Positions 36,346 through 48,977 of a stretch of 64,000 nucleotides of DNA are shown here, piece by piece. Source of the DNA: Rattus norvegicus (lineage: Eukaryota; Chordata; Mammalia; Rodentia; Muridae); assembly GCF_036323735.1 (NCBI RefSeq), contig NC_086022.1, positions 68,400,702 through 68,464,701 on the forward strand, read 5' to 3'. The translations under genes and the position numbers were made by a program. The number at the start of each line of letters is the position of its first letter. The stretch's first letter is position 1. Below the pieces are notes generated by a model. That model saw only the letters and a program-made list of their open reading frames with translations, searched no databases and had not been told where the DNA came from.

Positions 36346-37011
36346 GGCAAATTATTCTTTTCTCTGAACCTAACTAACATGGCAGTAAAGAAATAAAACA
36401 TCAATTCATAAAAGCAAGAGTGGAGAACAGACAATAACAGTTAAAAGGATTTTAGAGGACAATTACCAAGAAAGTTAGCAGATTGAATTACTCTAAGGTA
36501 AATCCACATAGGAAACCAGGCCAGATCCCTGGTATGCATGTGTCTACGGTTCCCAGATCTAGAGGCTAGCTAGCTGATTCTCTAGGGAACTAAGAAGTTC
36601 AAGAAAAAAGAGCTGCAGGCACGACATTAGAGGATAGGGCGTCTGCCAGTGAGAAGGCTGGGCTTGCCTTTAGTCACCACACGGGGAGCCCACGTCAGTA
36701 GCTTAGCCCCTTGTTAGCTTTCTCAGTGTGCTGAGCACTTCAGTGCTCCAGTCTTAACTATGCATGAGCAGTTAAAGGCAGCCCTCAGTAACCATCTAAC
36801 ATGGAAGCGATCAGAGCAAAAATAAAACAAAACTCACAAGAAACAAAAGCAAGATCTATAATGGACTATAATTAAGATCCAGAGTTAAAAATGCATTTTA
36901 CTTCATATAGATATGTACATATGGAGCAAGATAAGGAGCTCCCAGTAATGGAGAATTAAAAAAGACAGTTAAAAGAAGTGAAATAAATTTCTTAGGAAGT
37001 AATGTAGACAG

Positions 37012-37130
<119 letters not shown>

Positions 37131-37389
37131 GAAAGATTATGTTTGGATACTTAACACCATGTGCATCCCAGGAAGGCATCAGCCTACCTGCACTCCCAGC
37201 ATTAGGGAGATGAAGATAAGATTTCTGTGGCAAACTATCTAGCTAGACTACAAAACCCAGAGAGGTGTAGATTCACAAGAGAAACAGATCTTGCTTCAAT
37301 ATATAATAGTATCCTGAACCACCAGTAGTGGTAGTCTCTATAATGGACTAGACCCTTCTCCAATCAACATTAAGAGTATGTCTGCTAGA

Positions 37390-37612
37390 AGATGTGGTGA
37401 ACGTCTCTAATCCCAGCACTTGGGTGGCAGAGGCGGGTGGATCTCTGTAAACTCAATGTCAGCCTGGTCTACAGAGCTAGCTCTAGAACAGCCAGGACCA
37501 CACAGAGAAACCCTGTCTGAGAGAGAGAGGCGGGGGGAGGAAGAGGGAGGAGGAGGAGGTAGGGAAGTGGAGGAGGGAGGAAGGGAGGGAGGGAGGGAGG
37601 GAGGGAGGGAGG
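37390..37612 (+). mobile_element. B1 SINE followed by a purine-rich tract
   Basis: Well-preserved B1 (tcccagcacttgggtggcag, gcctggtctacagagctagc, agagaaaccctgtctga) to about 37516, followed by a GA/GGGA tract to 37612 ending in about seven GGGA units. Confidence 0.9.
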
Positions 37613-37852
37613 CTTACCTACAGCCTGATTTTATGGGGGCAGTTTCTCAGTTAAGGTTCCCTTCTCTCAGATGACTCTGGCTTGAGTCAAGTTGACATAA
37701 AACTAGCCAGTATGTATGTGCACCCACACCTGCCCACCACAAACGTGCATCAACATACTCATATATCATATACACACAAAAACCGAAGTAACAATATACA
37801 GCTAATAATTTTGTGAAGAGAAAACACAGAAGATATTGTTAAAGGACCAAGG

Positions 37853-37910
37853 ACAGCAACAAGAACAACAACAATGACTGACAACAACAACAACGACAAC
37901 AAGGATACTC
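37853..37910 (+). repeat. Imperfect (CAA)n repeat
   Basis: Interrupted CAA triplets such as acaacaacaacaacgacaac. Confidence 0.75.
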
Positions 37911-40440
37911 AGAGGGAGAGGGCAAACGGGTTCAGAACAACGTATGGAAAACAAGCATGAAGTCATAAATCTGGAGACCACTCATGAACAAAGGAGACTG
38001 CATAAAAGGCTTCATAAAGACAACTAACATGACATATCCACACCTAACTAAACATGCCAGACACAGATGCTACTTCCAGTTTTAAAATGATCTGGGGCTG
38101 AATGATAAGATACACACAGAGTAACCCAGTGGAAAAATGAAACAGCCACTGACCCAGAAGCCATACAAGGAAGTGGATTATCATCAGCACATTGTGAACC
38201 TCACTAAGAGCCCTATTCAGCTGATAGTAATCACACAAACATTATAAAGTAGTTGAAGCACGAATTACTTGGGAGATGGGAGAATGAACGAGTGAGGAAA
38301 GAGCCTGTAGGGAAGGGTTGGAGAATGAAGGCTTCACCACACAGACAGGAAGTAAATTTCAAATACAACAAATGGGAGAAGCAATGGAAAAGCATTTTAG
38401 AATGTTACTTATATGTATTTATATAAGAATGGATGGTCAAGTTAGAGGTTGTTTTACGACAGTAGAAATGAAAGGTGGGGCAGAGAGGACTATATTTTTT
38501 AATAAATGTGTGGTATCATATAAACTAAAAAAATATGTACCTTTGGGAAAGCATGAGAATTAAATGTCAAAACAACATCCCCAAATAAGAAAAAAAAAAA
38601 GTCCCGAAGTCAGCAGCAAGTGGTGCAGTGGTGTGCGCCTCGAACAGTCTAATCCCCATGCTGTCAGCCAATACCCAAGCAGGTTATGAAGAACACGAAC
38701 AGGCAGCCCTGTTTGGAGTCTGGTGTGGGTGTTAGCTGCACGAAGGAAGCATGAACAAACGTTTCCTATCTGTTATCAGCTTCAGTGCCAAGTGAGACAG
38801 AAGTAGACAGAGAGACAAGGGCCTCAGACTGATGGCTTAAAGTGCCGTCAGGGGAGGTTTAAGAGAAAGTATCTGGTAGTTGAAGGAGGTCATCTGTCCC
38901 CAGGGAAACACAGGGACCCTGACCATAAGACTCACTGGCCAAAGATGCAAAATCTCATCTTGGAAAGTGGAGTCTAGAAGGGACCTGGCATTTGTGAGTT
39001 TCTGACTTGATCTTGATAGTGAGGGGGAGTTTTGGATACTGCTCCTTGAAAAAAAATTAAGCATAATACTATCTGACTCAAGAACTGTACCTCCCACCTT
39101 CCCACTTTTACATGCTAACTGGGGTTTGGGACTTGGAAAGGTGGCTTCCTTTATAAGGGTTTCTGTACAGGCTGCGCATGTGTGGATAACTGTGCCCTTC
39201 TGCCATATGCACATTCGCAGAGTGTGCCAGAGGCTTGTTTCTCTGTAGGGGACACAACGCATGCTACCGGGAGAAAGATGGGAAAGAGACTGAAACTAAC
39301 GTTGTGGAATGCATTTAAAGGGTCACCTCTAAACCTTTACACAGTCCTCAAAAATGTTTTAAATGTTCAGAAGAAGACAATAGTAAATTTGGGGATACAT
39401 TTAAAGCACATAATAGTATTCAGAAATCTTATGTCTGATAGTCTAGAAATCTACTCACAGAAAAATGAGGGCCTACATTTCAATATTTAATTATTATCCT
39501 AAAGATGACTACTACTTAGTTTTATAAGTTACTATATTTTTGTCCTTTACAAGGGATACATAAGTAGAGGTGATAACTCTATTTTAACAGGCTAGCACAC
39601 TGGGACAGATTACATGGCAGAAGAAAATACTGGATAGGATATGTTCATTTTTAAAAAATAAGAAATGTGTCTTAGTACTCGAAGGCACACAGGTCTATCG
39701 TGTCCATTTTAGTGGGTATGTTCTTTGTTCTGCTCCATTCTGTGTTGTTACCTGTTGATTCAACAAATTCCCTAATGGAGAATACTCAACTTGCTTCTAA
39801 TAGTTCCCTTTTATAAACACTATACCAATTAAAATCCTACACGCGTAATATTTCAGTTGTTCACAACTGTACAGATTTGGTTAAATCAACTTAAAGGTTT
39901 CTAACACTAGACTCTTATGAGGTAAGTAGGAAGTAGGACTCTTCACACTATGATTAAAGGACTGAGACAGATTTGGAAATGTCAAACCTTTGGTTCAACT
40001 GAACAATGAGGAAAGTCTCTGTTAGCTAGCACGTTGTGCTTAGTATATCTAACAGAGCTGCTCCTGGCTTACTTGGATTCAGTGTGAAAATACAAAAAAG
40101 GGGAAAGGGGGGGTCCTGTAATAACCTTTGAAAGTATACAGGTGCTGCTGTTACTTGAGCAGAGTCAATTTCGACATAGAGAGATACATGTCTAGAACCC
40201 ATCATCTTAGACATCTTCCATATCAGTTCTACTGCCAGGTGCCAAGGATGGCTTGACCTGTAAGTGCCAATTTTACTTTTAAGTAAGGTAGTTTCCCAAA
40301 GGATTGTCTCAAAGTGTTCTCAAATCAGAAAAGGATTCCCTAAGAAAGGGAAATCATGATATTTCTCATTTATGAACACATATGAAAAAACTACTAATCA
40401 CAATAGTAGCAAACTGAGCTCAAAAAGCTTGTCATCACAC

Positions 40441-40935
40441 CAAGCACGGCATGATCAAATAAAGTTTTTTATAAATACAAGGATAATTTAACATTACAAA
40501 ATCTATTAACATAACTCGTAGGAAATAAGTCACATGGTTATTCAAATAGATGAGAAAGTATATTTGATATATAGAATATTTAGTTAAAAGTTAAAAGTCT
40601 CTATTAATTACTTAGAGGAAATATAAAATGCATTATGGGAAATAGCGTCAACAATTTCCTTTAGAAAGCAAACTGGACAAAAGTAAAAGATCCCTGATTT
40701 AATCTGTTATTAAATACCATTTTGAACTGCCCTTTCAGTCCAGGATACATATGCAATAGAAAAAGTACAAAGATTGAAGATTAAGAAACAAAATTATTAT
40801 TTATAACTACAAAAAAGACTTGTCTACATGGCAAATTCAAAAGGATTCACAAAAACAGAAGGCTAGTTACATGACAATCCCAATAGATCCAAATCCGCTA
40901 TATGCCTATAGACAAAAAGCAAATAAACGAGTACA
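40441..40935 (+). mobile_element. Ancient L1 ORF2 relic
   Basis: A strongly diverged but collinear echo of L1 reverse-transcriptase DNA: gcatgatcaaataaag, ataatttaacattacaaaat, then cacatggttattcaaataga. The order is the same as the start of the young L1 at 27415-27540. No frame is open. Confidence 0.6.
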
Positions 40936-40999
40936 AGTATAATTAACAAAACCAACAAAATGTAAAGCATTTACTGCTTATTTTTATGTGTATTAGTAT

Positions 41000-41175
41000 T
41001 TTGCCTGGATACATTTCTGGGCAATTTGCATGTGGCAGTGCCCACAGAAACTAGAAGGGGGGAATCATTGGGTCCTCTGAATGGGAGTTGTGAATACCCT
41101 GTGGGTGCTGGGAATTGAGCCTGGAGCCTCTGGAAGAGTCAGTGCTCTTAACTACTGGGCCATCTTTCTAGCCCA
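41000..41175 (-). mobile_element. B3/B2-type SINE
   Basis: Reversed body with gtgctgggaattgagcctgg and, toward the head, actactgggccatctttcta. Confidence 0.65.
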
Positions 41176-41204
41176 CAAGTTAGCCTGCCTGCTTGCCTGA
41201 CTGT

Positions 41205-41297
41205 CTGACTCCTCTCTTCCTTTCCTTTCCGTTCCTTTCCTTTCCTTTCCTTCCCCTTCCCTCCTCTTTTTCTCTTTTTCTTTCTTTTTCTTTTTAT
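41205..41297 (+). repeat. Pyrimidine-rich (CCTTT)n tract
   Basis: Repeated TTTCC pentamers, then a CT-rich run. Purine-rich in the Hipk2 transcript. Confidence 0.85.
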
Positions 41298-41732
41298 GGA
41301 TAATTTATGGTAAAATGCATATGGAAAAGAAAAGAGACTAGAATACCTATGGAAATTTTGAAGAACTGTAAAAGAACAGGGCATTCCCTAGCAGATACCA
41401 AGACACAGTTGGTGAAGATTGGATATTAGAGAGGCCAATGGGCTACATGAGAGCCAGGAACAGACTTATTCAATTTGATGTCCTATAAACTAAAACAAGG
41501 AAAACCACTTCTAGAAACAAACTATTTGGAGAACAATTTGGGGAAGTCTTTTGGGACACTCCCTTACTTAGATGTAAAGCTGACACTAACAGGTCAAGCC
41601 ATCCTTGATGCCCGGCAGCAGAGAGATGACATGGAAGTGATCTGAGATGGTGGGAAGTACGGACATTGGTGTTACATGTCTAGACTGAGTCTTGGTTCCG
41701 ATGGTTCTGATATCTAGTTACTGTTTTTGTTT

Positions 41733-41864
41733 TAACACAGGTCTTACTGTTTGGTGCAGGATGGCCTAGACTCACTATATAGCCTAGCCAGGTCTTGAAC
41801 TAATAATTCTCCTGCCTCAGCCAGCTGTGTACTGGTAGGATAGGTGTGTGCCCCATACATGGCT
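41733..41864 (-). mobile_element. B1 SINE
   Basis: Reversed diverged B1 (ctcactatatagcctagcca, tctcctgcctcagccagctg). Confidence 0.7.
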
Positions 41865-42204
41865 GCTCTATGGTTCTGAGCAAGTCCCTATGTCGGTCAA
41901 ATAGTGACAAATATCTTTCTATGTTGTGAGGATTAAACAGATTAATTGTAAAGTGCCTGGCATAAAGAAAATATATTTGTCATTGGATCAAGTGTCTTTA
42001 AGGATTGGTTTCTGGTACTACACCAGTACTGTTAGTATAAATTGTAACCCTTTATACCTTTCCACTTTTCACCTTTGTGATCTTATTCTACAGTTAACAC
42101 CTATATGGAAAGGAAAGGACAGGTCCAGCCCACAGCTTCTGCATATCTGTTTTCCCAACTCTACAAACGAGGGAATAATCTCCAGGGCTCTTTGGCTCTA
42201 AGAA

Positions 42205-42320
42205 CCACTTCTATTTTCCAAGAAAGAAATTTGAGGCAAAGAGATGTTAACTGACTTGCCTTAGGTCATTGAGAATTGCTAGTAGATTTAGGCTTAAAAC
42301 CTAGGTTTCCTAGATGAATT
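42205..42320 (+). mobile_element. MIR SINE relic
   Basis: Core order preserved: gaaatttgaggcaaagagat, gttaactgacttgccttagg, then acctaggtttcctag. It lies about 220 nt downstream of exon 9 in the transcript. Confidence 0.6.
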
Positions 42321-42536
42321 TGCTTTACAAAGGTACAATAATAATTTCCCTAGACTCCTAGACTATCTAAATTTCTTCTTGGGATTGTCACTAGACACTT
42401 AGTGGGTAATTCACATGGGGATCATGTGGAACATTACTAACGTATTCCAGTGTCCTGACAGACTCCTCCTGCTCATCACCAGGGAGTCAGCAGGAGACAT
42501 GGATGATGGAATTCGAGCAATGCGGAGGAGACTTAC

Positions 42537-42658
42537 CTGAGCAAGCAGACCTGGCTGGATCTGAAGAGGCTGAGCGCCCGGAGCCTGAGTGACGATGGGA
42601 ACAGCATTTTCCATCCGCACTGAGTAGCCAGCGTGCTTGGAGGGAGAGGCCTGCAGGC
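42537..42658 (-). CDS. Hipk2: Hipk2 exon 9, homeobox-interaction region
   Basis: The 122-nt exon completes a Gly codon (G|GC) and encodes 40 residues (about 665-704) from [20 protein letters not shown] to [10 protein letters not shown]. Acceptor gaacag|GC, donor CTCAG|gtaagt. It is identical to the human sequence I recall. In HIPK family literature this region between the kinase domain and the PEST region mediates contacts with homeodomain proteins and other partners. No catalytic motif is expected or seen. Confidence 0.97.
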
Positions 42659-43523
42659 CTGTTCAGTCATGGGTAAGGGACAGGAGGGAGGTCAATGACA
42701 GGGACCCCCAAGAGACCCATCCGGGCAGCTCAGCTAGCTTTACTGCACAGCCACGGGGCACTGCCTTTTAGCTTTTAACAAGTTAAAAGTAGTCCCCTAC
42801 TCCCCACAAACACCCCCCACCCCAATATTAACGTTGTGTGGCCAAAACCAGGGCAGTTAAAATGACAAATTACAAGAGGAAACAATGGTTGCTGGCCATG
42901 GAGATAACTGAGTGTCACAGCAAAGGATGCTGGGGACATCATCCCTGCAGGGCTCCCTCTGCATTGTGTGGCTGGTATCTGAGTACCAGCATGTGTGCTT
43001 ACATGGGTGCTTTGCAAAATCTGACCTTGAGCTTTCTGTGTAAAGTGTGACAAGTACATTTCATCTCTAGCTGCTTCAGGTTCACAGGAAAAGAGCCCGG
43101 GATCATGGCCAAAGGGGAGGCGGCCCTGGGAGGCACCATTCAGACAAATCTATATTCTCCACATGAAGTGTCAGAGACTGGCAATTTTCTACAGATAACG
43201 TAGGGAGAGCATTTCATGTGAGGAGAGTTGGAGCTGACATCAGCATAACAATGGGAGTAGACAATGGGCCTCTTTATAGGCAGCTGGCTAGAGCCACAGC
43301 TCTGCAGGTGCAGGGAACAACAACAAGTGGACTTGGTACTAGAGCATAAGTTGCATTGTTTCTAGGTTGGTGGCAGCGGGAGACCAGCCTCCAAATTCAG
43401 GGATAGCCACATTGCATCCTTAGGATGGGAAGGAAGAGGGCTTTCTTTGCTGACAGGGTGCATTCTGGGAAACAGCAGGGGCTAGAACCTTTAAGTGGTC
43501 CTGCAAGAACTGGTTTAGCTTAC
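42659..43523 (-). other. Hipk2: Hipk2 intron 8 (865 nt)
   Basis: Donor CCAAG|gtaagc, acceptor gaacag. No mobile element recognised. Confidence 0.95.
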
Positions 43524-43731
43524 CTTGGAAGCCAGGGGGACACACGATGAGAGCTTGCTGGAAAGGGTCAGGCCGGGCACAAATTTGGGCTGTTCCCGTC
43601 TGCAGGGGCATGCTCCGCTGGGCCACTGCGGCCATGGATGCCGCTGAGGGCTGGTAGAGTGTAGATTGGTAGTTTAGTATGGAGACTTCGGGATTGGCTA
43701 AGGAAAGAGTGGCACTGGTGGAGGTGGGAGC
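43524..43731 (-). CDS. Hipk2: Hipk2 exon 8, with internal in-frame acceptor
   Basis: The 208-nt exon encodes 69 residues (about 595-663) plus the first base of a Gly codon. It begins APTSTSATLSLANPEVSIL and ends QALIVCPPGFQ. Acceptor cctttag|GCT, donor CCAAG|gtaagc. Codon 27 is CAG preceded by a pyrimidine-rich run (CTACACTCTACCAG); splicing there would start the exon at 43650 and delete exactly 27 residues in frame. A shorter human isoform lacking 27 residues is known, which fits. In rat ILNYQST replaces the human ILNYPST I recall. The region is part of the interaction module just after the kinase domain. Confidence 0.97.
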
Positions 43732-43961
43732 CTAAAGGAATGATGGGGATTAAACAAAAATAAACAAAAATAAAAAATGAGGGAGGTGGTATGTTGGGAG
43801 ACATGAATCTAAATCAAACACATGAATTTAAAGGAGAATAAACAAACCAAGAGCAAAAAAAGCAAAAAGAGGGGCAGGAATCCAGCTGAACTGTCATGTT
43901 TGTGGGACCCACACACCTGACTACTGAGAAGTTAGCTTGGTCTAGGAAACCATCTGGTTGA

Positions 43962-44165
43962 GGGGCTGGGATGTAGCTCAGTTAGTAGAGTGTTTGCCGG
44001 GCACGCATGGTACCCTGGGTCCAGTGCCCAGCACTGCACAAAACAGCTATAGTGGCAAATCACTGTAACCTCAGCACTCAAGAGGCTGAGGCTGGAGGAT
44101 CAGAAGTTTAAGATTATCTTTGGCGATATACTGAGTTTGAGGTTCACCAGGGCTACAAACACCAC
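43962..44165 (+). mobile_element. B4 (RSINE-type) SINE
   Basis: Composite of a tRNA/ID-like head (ggggctgggatgtagctcag) and a B1-like second half (tcagcactcaagaggctgag), ending in a (CCA)/(CAA) run. Confidence 0.75.
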
Positions 44166-45016
44166 CACCACCAACAACAAAAGAACCAAATTGTTTAATG
44201 AAAGTCTCAGTCTCTTTTCATCCTAGACAGGGAGGTTTGGGCTGAGAGTCTTTGTATTCCCCGGTTTCTACAATGGAATGTGATGATGGGGAGGGTGGGA
44301 AAAGCTAAGCCCCGCCCTTCTTCTCCATGCCTTAGCTTGGCTCCTCCAACTTGAGCGGTTTCAGATGCACTTGTACTGTGCTGCCAGCCCACAAACCCCA
44401 CCCAACCTCCCCTCTGCTCCCGTGAGGTAGTTTATGCTTGGTAGACAAATCCTGGAAGAGGGTCCTCTGCCTGAGTCCTGTATAAACAGATCTTAGCACG
44501 TTAGTCTATGCACCAGAAGGGAAGCCCAGGCAGAGTCCTCAGATCTAACAGTGCTGTGTGCAGATACCCTCAGCACAGGGTAGGACCTGCTACTGTAAAA
44601 GCAGTAGATGGAAGCAGTAGATGTCAAACATTGGGATCTGTCTTTTGAAACTGAACTTCCAATGGAAGGAAACAGCTGTAGAAGGAAAGTGAATTCTTTG
44701 TTGGGAATTCTTTTGTTTCTCTCCTTAGCATTCTTCATGCTGATCTTTAAGCAAAGAGAGGCAGGAGTTAGCAGTGGCTTCAGAGGGAAGCTGTCTAGAA
44801 GGAGTTGTATGTAAGGAGTCAGTATTAAGGAGCAGGTGGGCGCTGAGTAATACTCATGTATGTTTTGGCCACACACACTTTAATAGTTTGGGGACTACTT
44901 TGAACTTGTTAGAAACTAGAAGGAAAGTGTCCCATGTAAAAGGACACACATGTAGAGAGAATTTCAAGTGGAGTTAATGTCAAATTTCATAAAAATGTCC
45001 AACCCTTGTTTTACTT

Positions 45017-45095
45017 TTTCTTTTTTGTGGTGCTTCAGAAATCAAACAAATCCAGAGTCTTGCATACACGAGGCACGTCTACCGAGCTATGTGGT
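45017..45095 (-). mobile_element. ID/B4-type tRNA-derived SINE fragment
   Basis: Reversed tRNA-like text after a T-rich start (ttcttttttgtggtgcttca, then acgtctaccgagctatgtgg). Confidence 0.45.
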
Positions 45096-46189
45096 CTTTT
45101 TATACTTAGATTCTGTGCTGGAATTTAGTTCAAGACAATACATTTATTTGAAAATGATTACAAATTCCTATGACACACTTATTTAGATTTTGAGCTGCAT
45201 ATTTTAACTGTGTATGCATTTTCAGCAGCCCACACAGTGCCTCCTGGAGGTATGGTGGGAGCCAGTGTCTGTGTACTGACCACAACACCCATCTCCAGTT
45301 TCCCCCACGCCATTATTCTTTCTGGCAATTCCTTTACCACATTTTCCACTGTCATTTCAGACACTACGAGCTCAGACCTCAAGGGTCTGCTGTTTGAAGT
45401 CAAGGCACCAATCTCTTCCCATTGGACTGGGCTTTCCCATCCTCTGATCAGTCACCGTGACCAATGCCTCTGCCTTCCAAATTTCCCTAGAATCAACGGA
45501 TTGTTTTAGTTGTTCTCAGGTGCCCAGCGCCTGTAAGTCCCTGACTGGTGAGCCCCTGCTCTGTACTTCTTTCAGTTCTTGGGCACAGGATCAACTCTCT
45601 CTTTTAATTGTTAGAAACACGTATGTGTGTTTTACCAGCATGTGTTCCCTGAAACTGGAATTACAGAGTTATTACTGCGGGGCATTTGAGTTCTGCTCCA
45701 GGTTTAATAATAGTAAAGACACAGAGACATCTATGTAGTTTGAAGCTGTTGGCCTGTTTGTTGGAACAATCTCTCAGTTATCCTCTTACTTAAACCAACT
45801 TCTCTTCATTGTGCCTCTCTCCATGTGGCTCTCTCTGCCCTACCTCCCTGCCTTGCTCCCATTCTTCCTTCTCTCTCCCATGTCTGTCCTGCTGGTCAGT
45901 CTGCCCCAGCTCCAGCCACCAGCTCTTTATTCTGCAGAAGGCTACACTTAACTACTCCAGTTTGAAACAATCAGCAGCAGGACAACACCCAGTCCATCCT
46001 CTGAATTGCTTTTTGGCACTGAGGGCTGTACGACCTTCCTCACAGCAGTTTGCCTTTCTTTTTTTGGGCAGGTGAGGAAGAGACAAACATTTACATATCC
46101 CACTAGCCTGTGCTGACCAGCAACTAATAACTGAGAACACAGGGACACACGTTTTCATAGCCAGTAAACACAGTATTTGTGGGTCTTCC

Positions 46190-46285
46190 CAACAGGTTGT
46201 GAGCCACAATGTGGGTCTAGGAATTGAACTCAGGTCCTTTGGAAGAGCAGCCAGTGCTCTTACCCACAAAGTCATCTCTCTTAAA
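46190..46285 (-). mobile_element. B2-type SINE, 5' half
   Basis: Reversed B2 text: ggttgtgagccacaatgtgg, ggaattgaactcaggtcctt, ggaagagcagccagtgctct. Diverged. Confidence 0.7.
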
Positions 46286-46970
46286 GACTACTTTGCACAT
46301 TAGCACCCTGCTCTGCATTTAAGCACCTGTTTAGAAATTCCAGTAATGGCCTCATGAATGCTGTGTATGCATCTTGACCCAGTACCCTTTGCTCTCTATA
46401 GACCCTTAGGTACCCTCCTTAATAAATGAACATATCTATCTTTTCCTTCAAGACAGATTAGTCTAGTTGTTTTCCTAGCCTTCTGTGAATACAGGCTATT
46501 CATCTCATAGGAATCCTTCGGCCCAAAGAGTTATCTCTGAGCCTCTGTGCTTTGGTGCCAGCCTTGACACCAGGATTCCAAAGCAGAACTTTCCCTGACA
46601 GTAGGAATAAGCTATTTCTATGTGTTCGTGTACAGTAACCTGTGAGTGTGTGGCTCAACTTCAGCCACAGTGTGCTGATTAATCCTCCTTGGGAGACGGA
46701 CTCATGGGGGAGGACTTGTGGTCCTCTGCCTGCTTGCCTTACCTGACCCTTATGTGTGCAGCCTATATCAGGATCTGATTTTAGCTTATGTATTGTTTCA
46801 CCAGGAGTGGAACACATGTTATGATATGAGCACCAGTCCCCAGAGTGACCAGTAGGTACACTGAGAGTTTCCCTCAGTTTCTGATCCTGCTTAGGGATCA
46901 GCAGATGAAAGTGTGTGTGATGGTGTGGGTGACATTTTACCCTGTTCTCTGTGGTTCTTAAGAGCTGTTT

Positions 46971-47168
46971 TGGAGAGATGGCTCAGCGGTTAAGAGCACT
47001 GACTGCTCTTGCAGAGGTCCTGAGTTCAATTCCCAGCAACTACATGGTGGCTCACAACCATCTGTAATGAGATCTGATGCCCTCTTCTGGTGTGTCTGAA
47101 GACAGCTACAGTGTACTTATATATAATAAATAAATTAAATAAATAAATAAATAAAATTATGAAAAAAA
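46971..47168 (+). mobile_element. B2 SINE
   Basis: Near-consensus B2 with an extended (AAAT)n-rich tail. A short imperfect target-site duplication (agctgttttgg / agctgttctgg) is suggested at the two ends. Confidence 0.9.
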
Positions 47169-48576
47169 AGCTGTTCTGGATAACAAAGAGAAATAAGAAA
47201 AAAAAATAAGTTCACTGTTAACCTATGTTGCAAAGACAGGCCCAAGTGGTTCTTGGATGTGATTGTAATAGATGTTTCAAATGTTGACATCTGTAAGAAT
47301 AGGATGTAAGCCTGAGCTACAAATCCAGTTAAAATTATTGGTAGAAGGATATGCCCCTAAAAGAAGATACTTTGGAAATGTTAGTAAAGAGGCTGACCCT
47401 AAGGATTAAACCAAGAACATGCATGGAGGACTCCCTGTTCAATGTTACTAATAGTTTTTCAAAGTACATAGAAATTATGGTGCAATGGCCTGGTTTCCTG
47501 GAAATGTAAACAATTACAGATTAGTGGAGCACTTGGAAAAGTGCTGGTCTACTGGATAGATGTGAAGAGCAGCAAAGAACTACATCTGTGTCCTTCCACC
47601 AACATAAAACTGTAGGTGTGTTTTGTTGCTTCTAAACATTCAAATGTTTAGAATGAGCAGAAAAGTCCCAAGGATCTCATGGAGAGAACACAGCACTGGG
47701 TCACTAACGTACAAAGTAAGTTTGGTTGGATTTAGAGAGCAGGTGCCATCTAGAAGGTACCTCCTGAGGCTCTCCACAGGATTCATCTGTGAATCAGTGC
47801 ATGTGAATCAGACGCTGACGCCAGACTGCTGGAGTTCAAGCCCAAGCTATCTCATATGTACTGACATAGCCTTTGTTAAGAGCATTAACTGCTTAGTATC
47901 TCAATTTCTTCCTCTAAAATGCCAGTGATAACCTCTTCCACATGGATGCCAGGAGCCTGAATGATGCCATGGTGAGAAAAGTCGGACACAAGAAGTGCTT
48001 ACTGCCAGAACTGTGGTCACCTTGTAACAGATCAGAGGAGGGAAAGCACGCCTCAGTGCTTAAGTCTGGGCTATAACCTGAATAATTTGTTTTTCTGATA
48101 TATTTAATTAGGGCTCAACAATTCTAAGTTCAGATGATTGAGTTTGCTCTCAGGATCTTGGTTTTCTAGGACAACATTTCATCTCAATGCTTAGACCTAC
48201 ATCATACTAAATTAACAGCCTTTTCTACTCTAGTCCAACCTAGCCAACTTTGTAGGTCTCAGTGTCATGGAGAAGGGAGGTGTTCTTATTTGGGACGTGC
48301 CCTTGTGATTTCCAGTTTTGGTGATATTCTTTGGGATGGATGTATTGGTTATCCTATCACAGGAAACATAGAGGTGGGCTGTTCTGATGTGGACAGGGAC
48401 CTATACAGCCCTCCAATCTGAAGGCTACGAAGATATCTATGGAGGCTGGTGGGGTGGGGGGAGTCACCTGACCTGACACATTATCTGAGGAATGCCCTTC
48501 CCTGTGTGCTGTCTTAGATAGTTTGGTATTGGAAGGGACAGACAGCTGGAAGAGGGGGATAAAAAATTGAGGTTAG

Positions 48577-48671
48577 GGGCTGGGGATTTAGCTCAGTGGT
48601 AGAGCGCTTGCCTAGGAAGCGCAAGGCCCTGGGTTGGTCCCCAGCTCCGAAAAAAAGAACCAAAAAAAAAA
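48577..48671 (+). mobile_element. Rat ID element (BC1-type SINE) with perfect 16-bp target-site duplication
   Basis: The head gggctggggatttagctcag continues in the ID/BC1 pattern to cagctccg, then an A-rich tail. The Pol III A box (tagctcagtgg) is intact; the B box (ggttggtcc) lacks one base of the usual form. AAAAAATTGAGGTTAG flanks it at 48561-48576 and 48672-48687. Antisense to Hipk2. Confidence 0.96.
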
Positions 48672-48916
48672 AAAAAATTGAGGTTAGAGAGTTAGGACTA
48701 GGAGTCTCCTAGGGACTGAGGGAACAAGCCTCAAGGGAATGAAGAAAGCAGAGTGGCTCATCTGAAAAGCTCTGGATACAAAGGCCTTAAATCTGGCTAG
48801 CTGAAGGGGAGGTAAGAAAAGTCTTTGACCCTAAGTACAGTGCAAGCTTTTCACTCTCTAAGATAGCATCAGGAATACTTGTGGTCTCCAGGGGGCAGCA
48901 GATTCCAGATGGCACT

Positions 48917-48977
48917 GGGGAAGGGAGGGAGGGAGGGAGAGAGAGAGAGAGAGGGAGGGAGGGAAGGCGGGTGGGCG
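48917..48977 (+). repeat. (GGGA)n/(GA)n purine tract
   Basis: GGGA units flank a central GA run, then a G-rich end (ggcgggtgggcggg). Pyrimidine-rich in the transcript. Confidence 0.9.

Noticed and set aside
48577..48671. tRNA or BC1 RNA gene
   Set aside because: The sequence is an ID SINE with target-site duplication and an A-tail. The B box is missing a base, and the true BC1 master gene is elsewhere.
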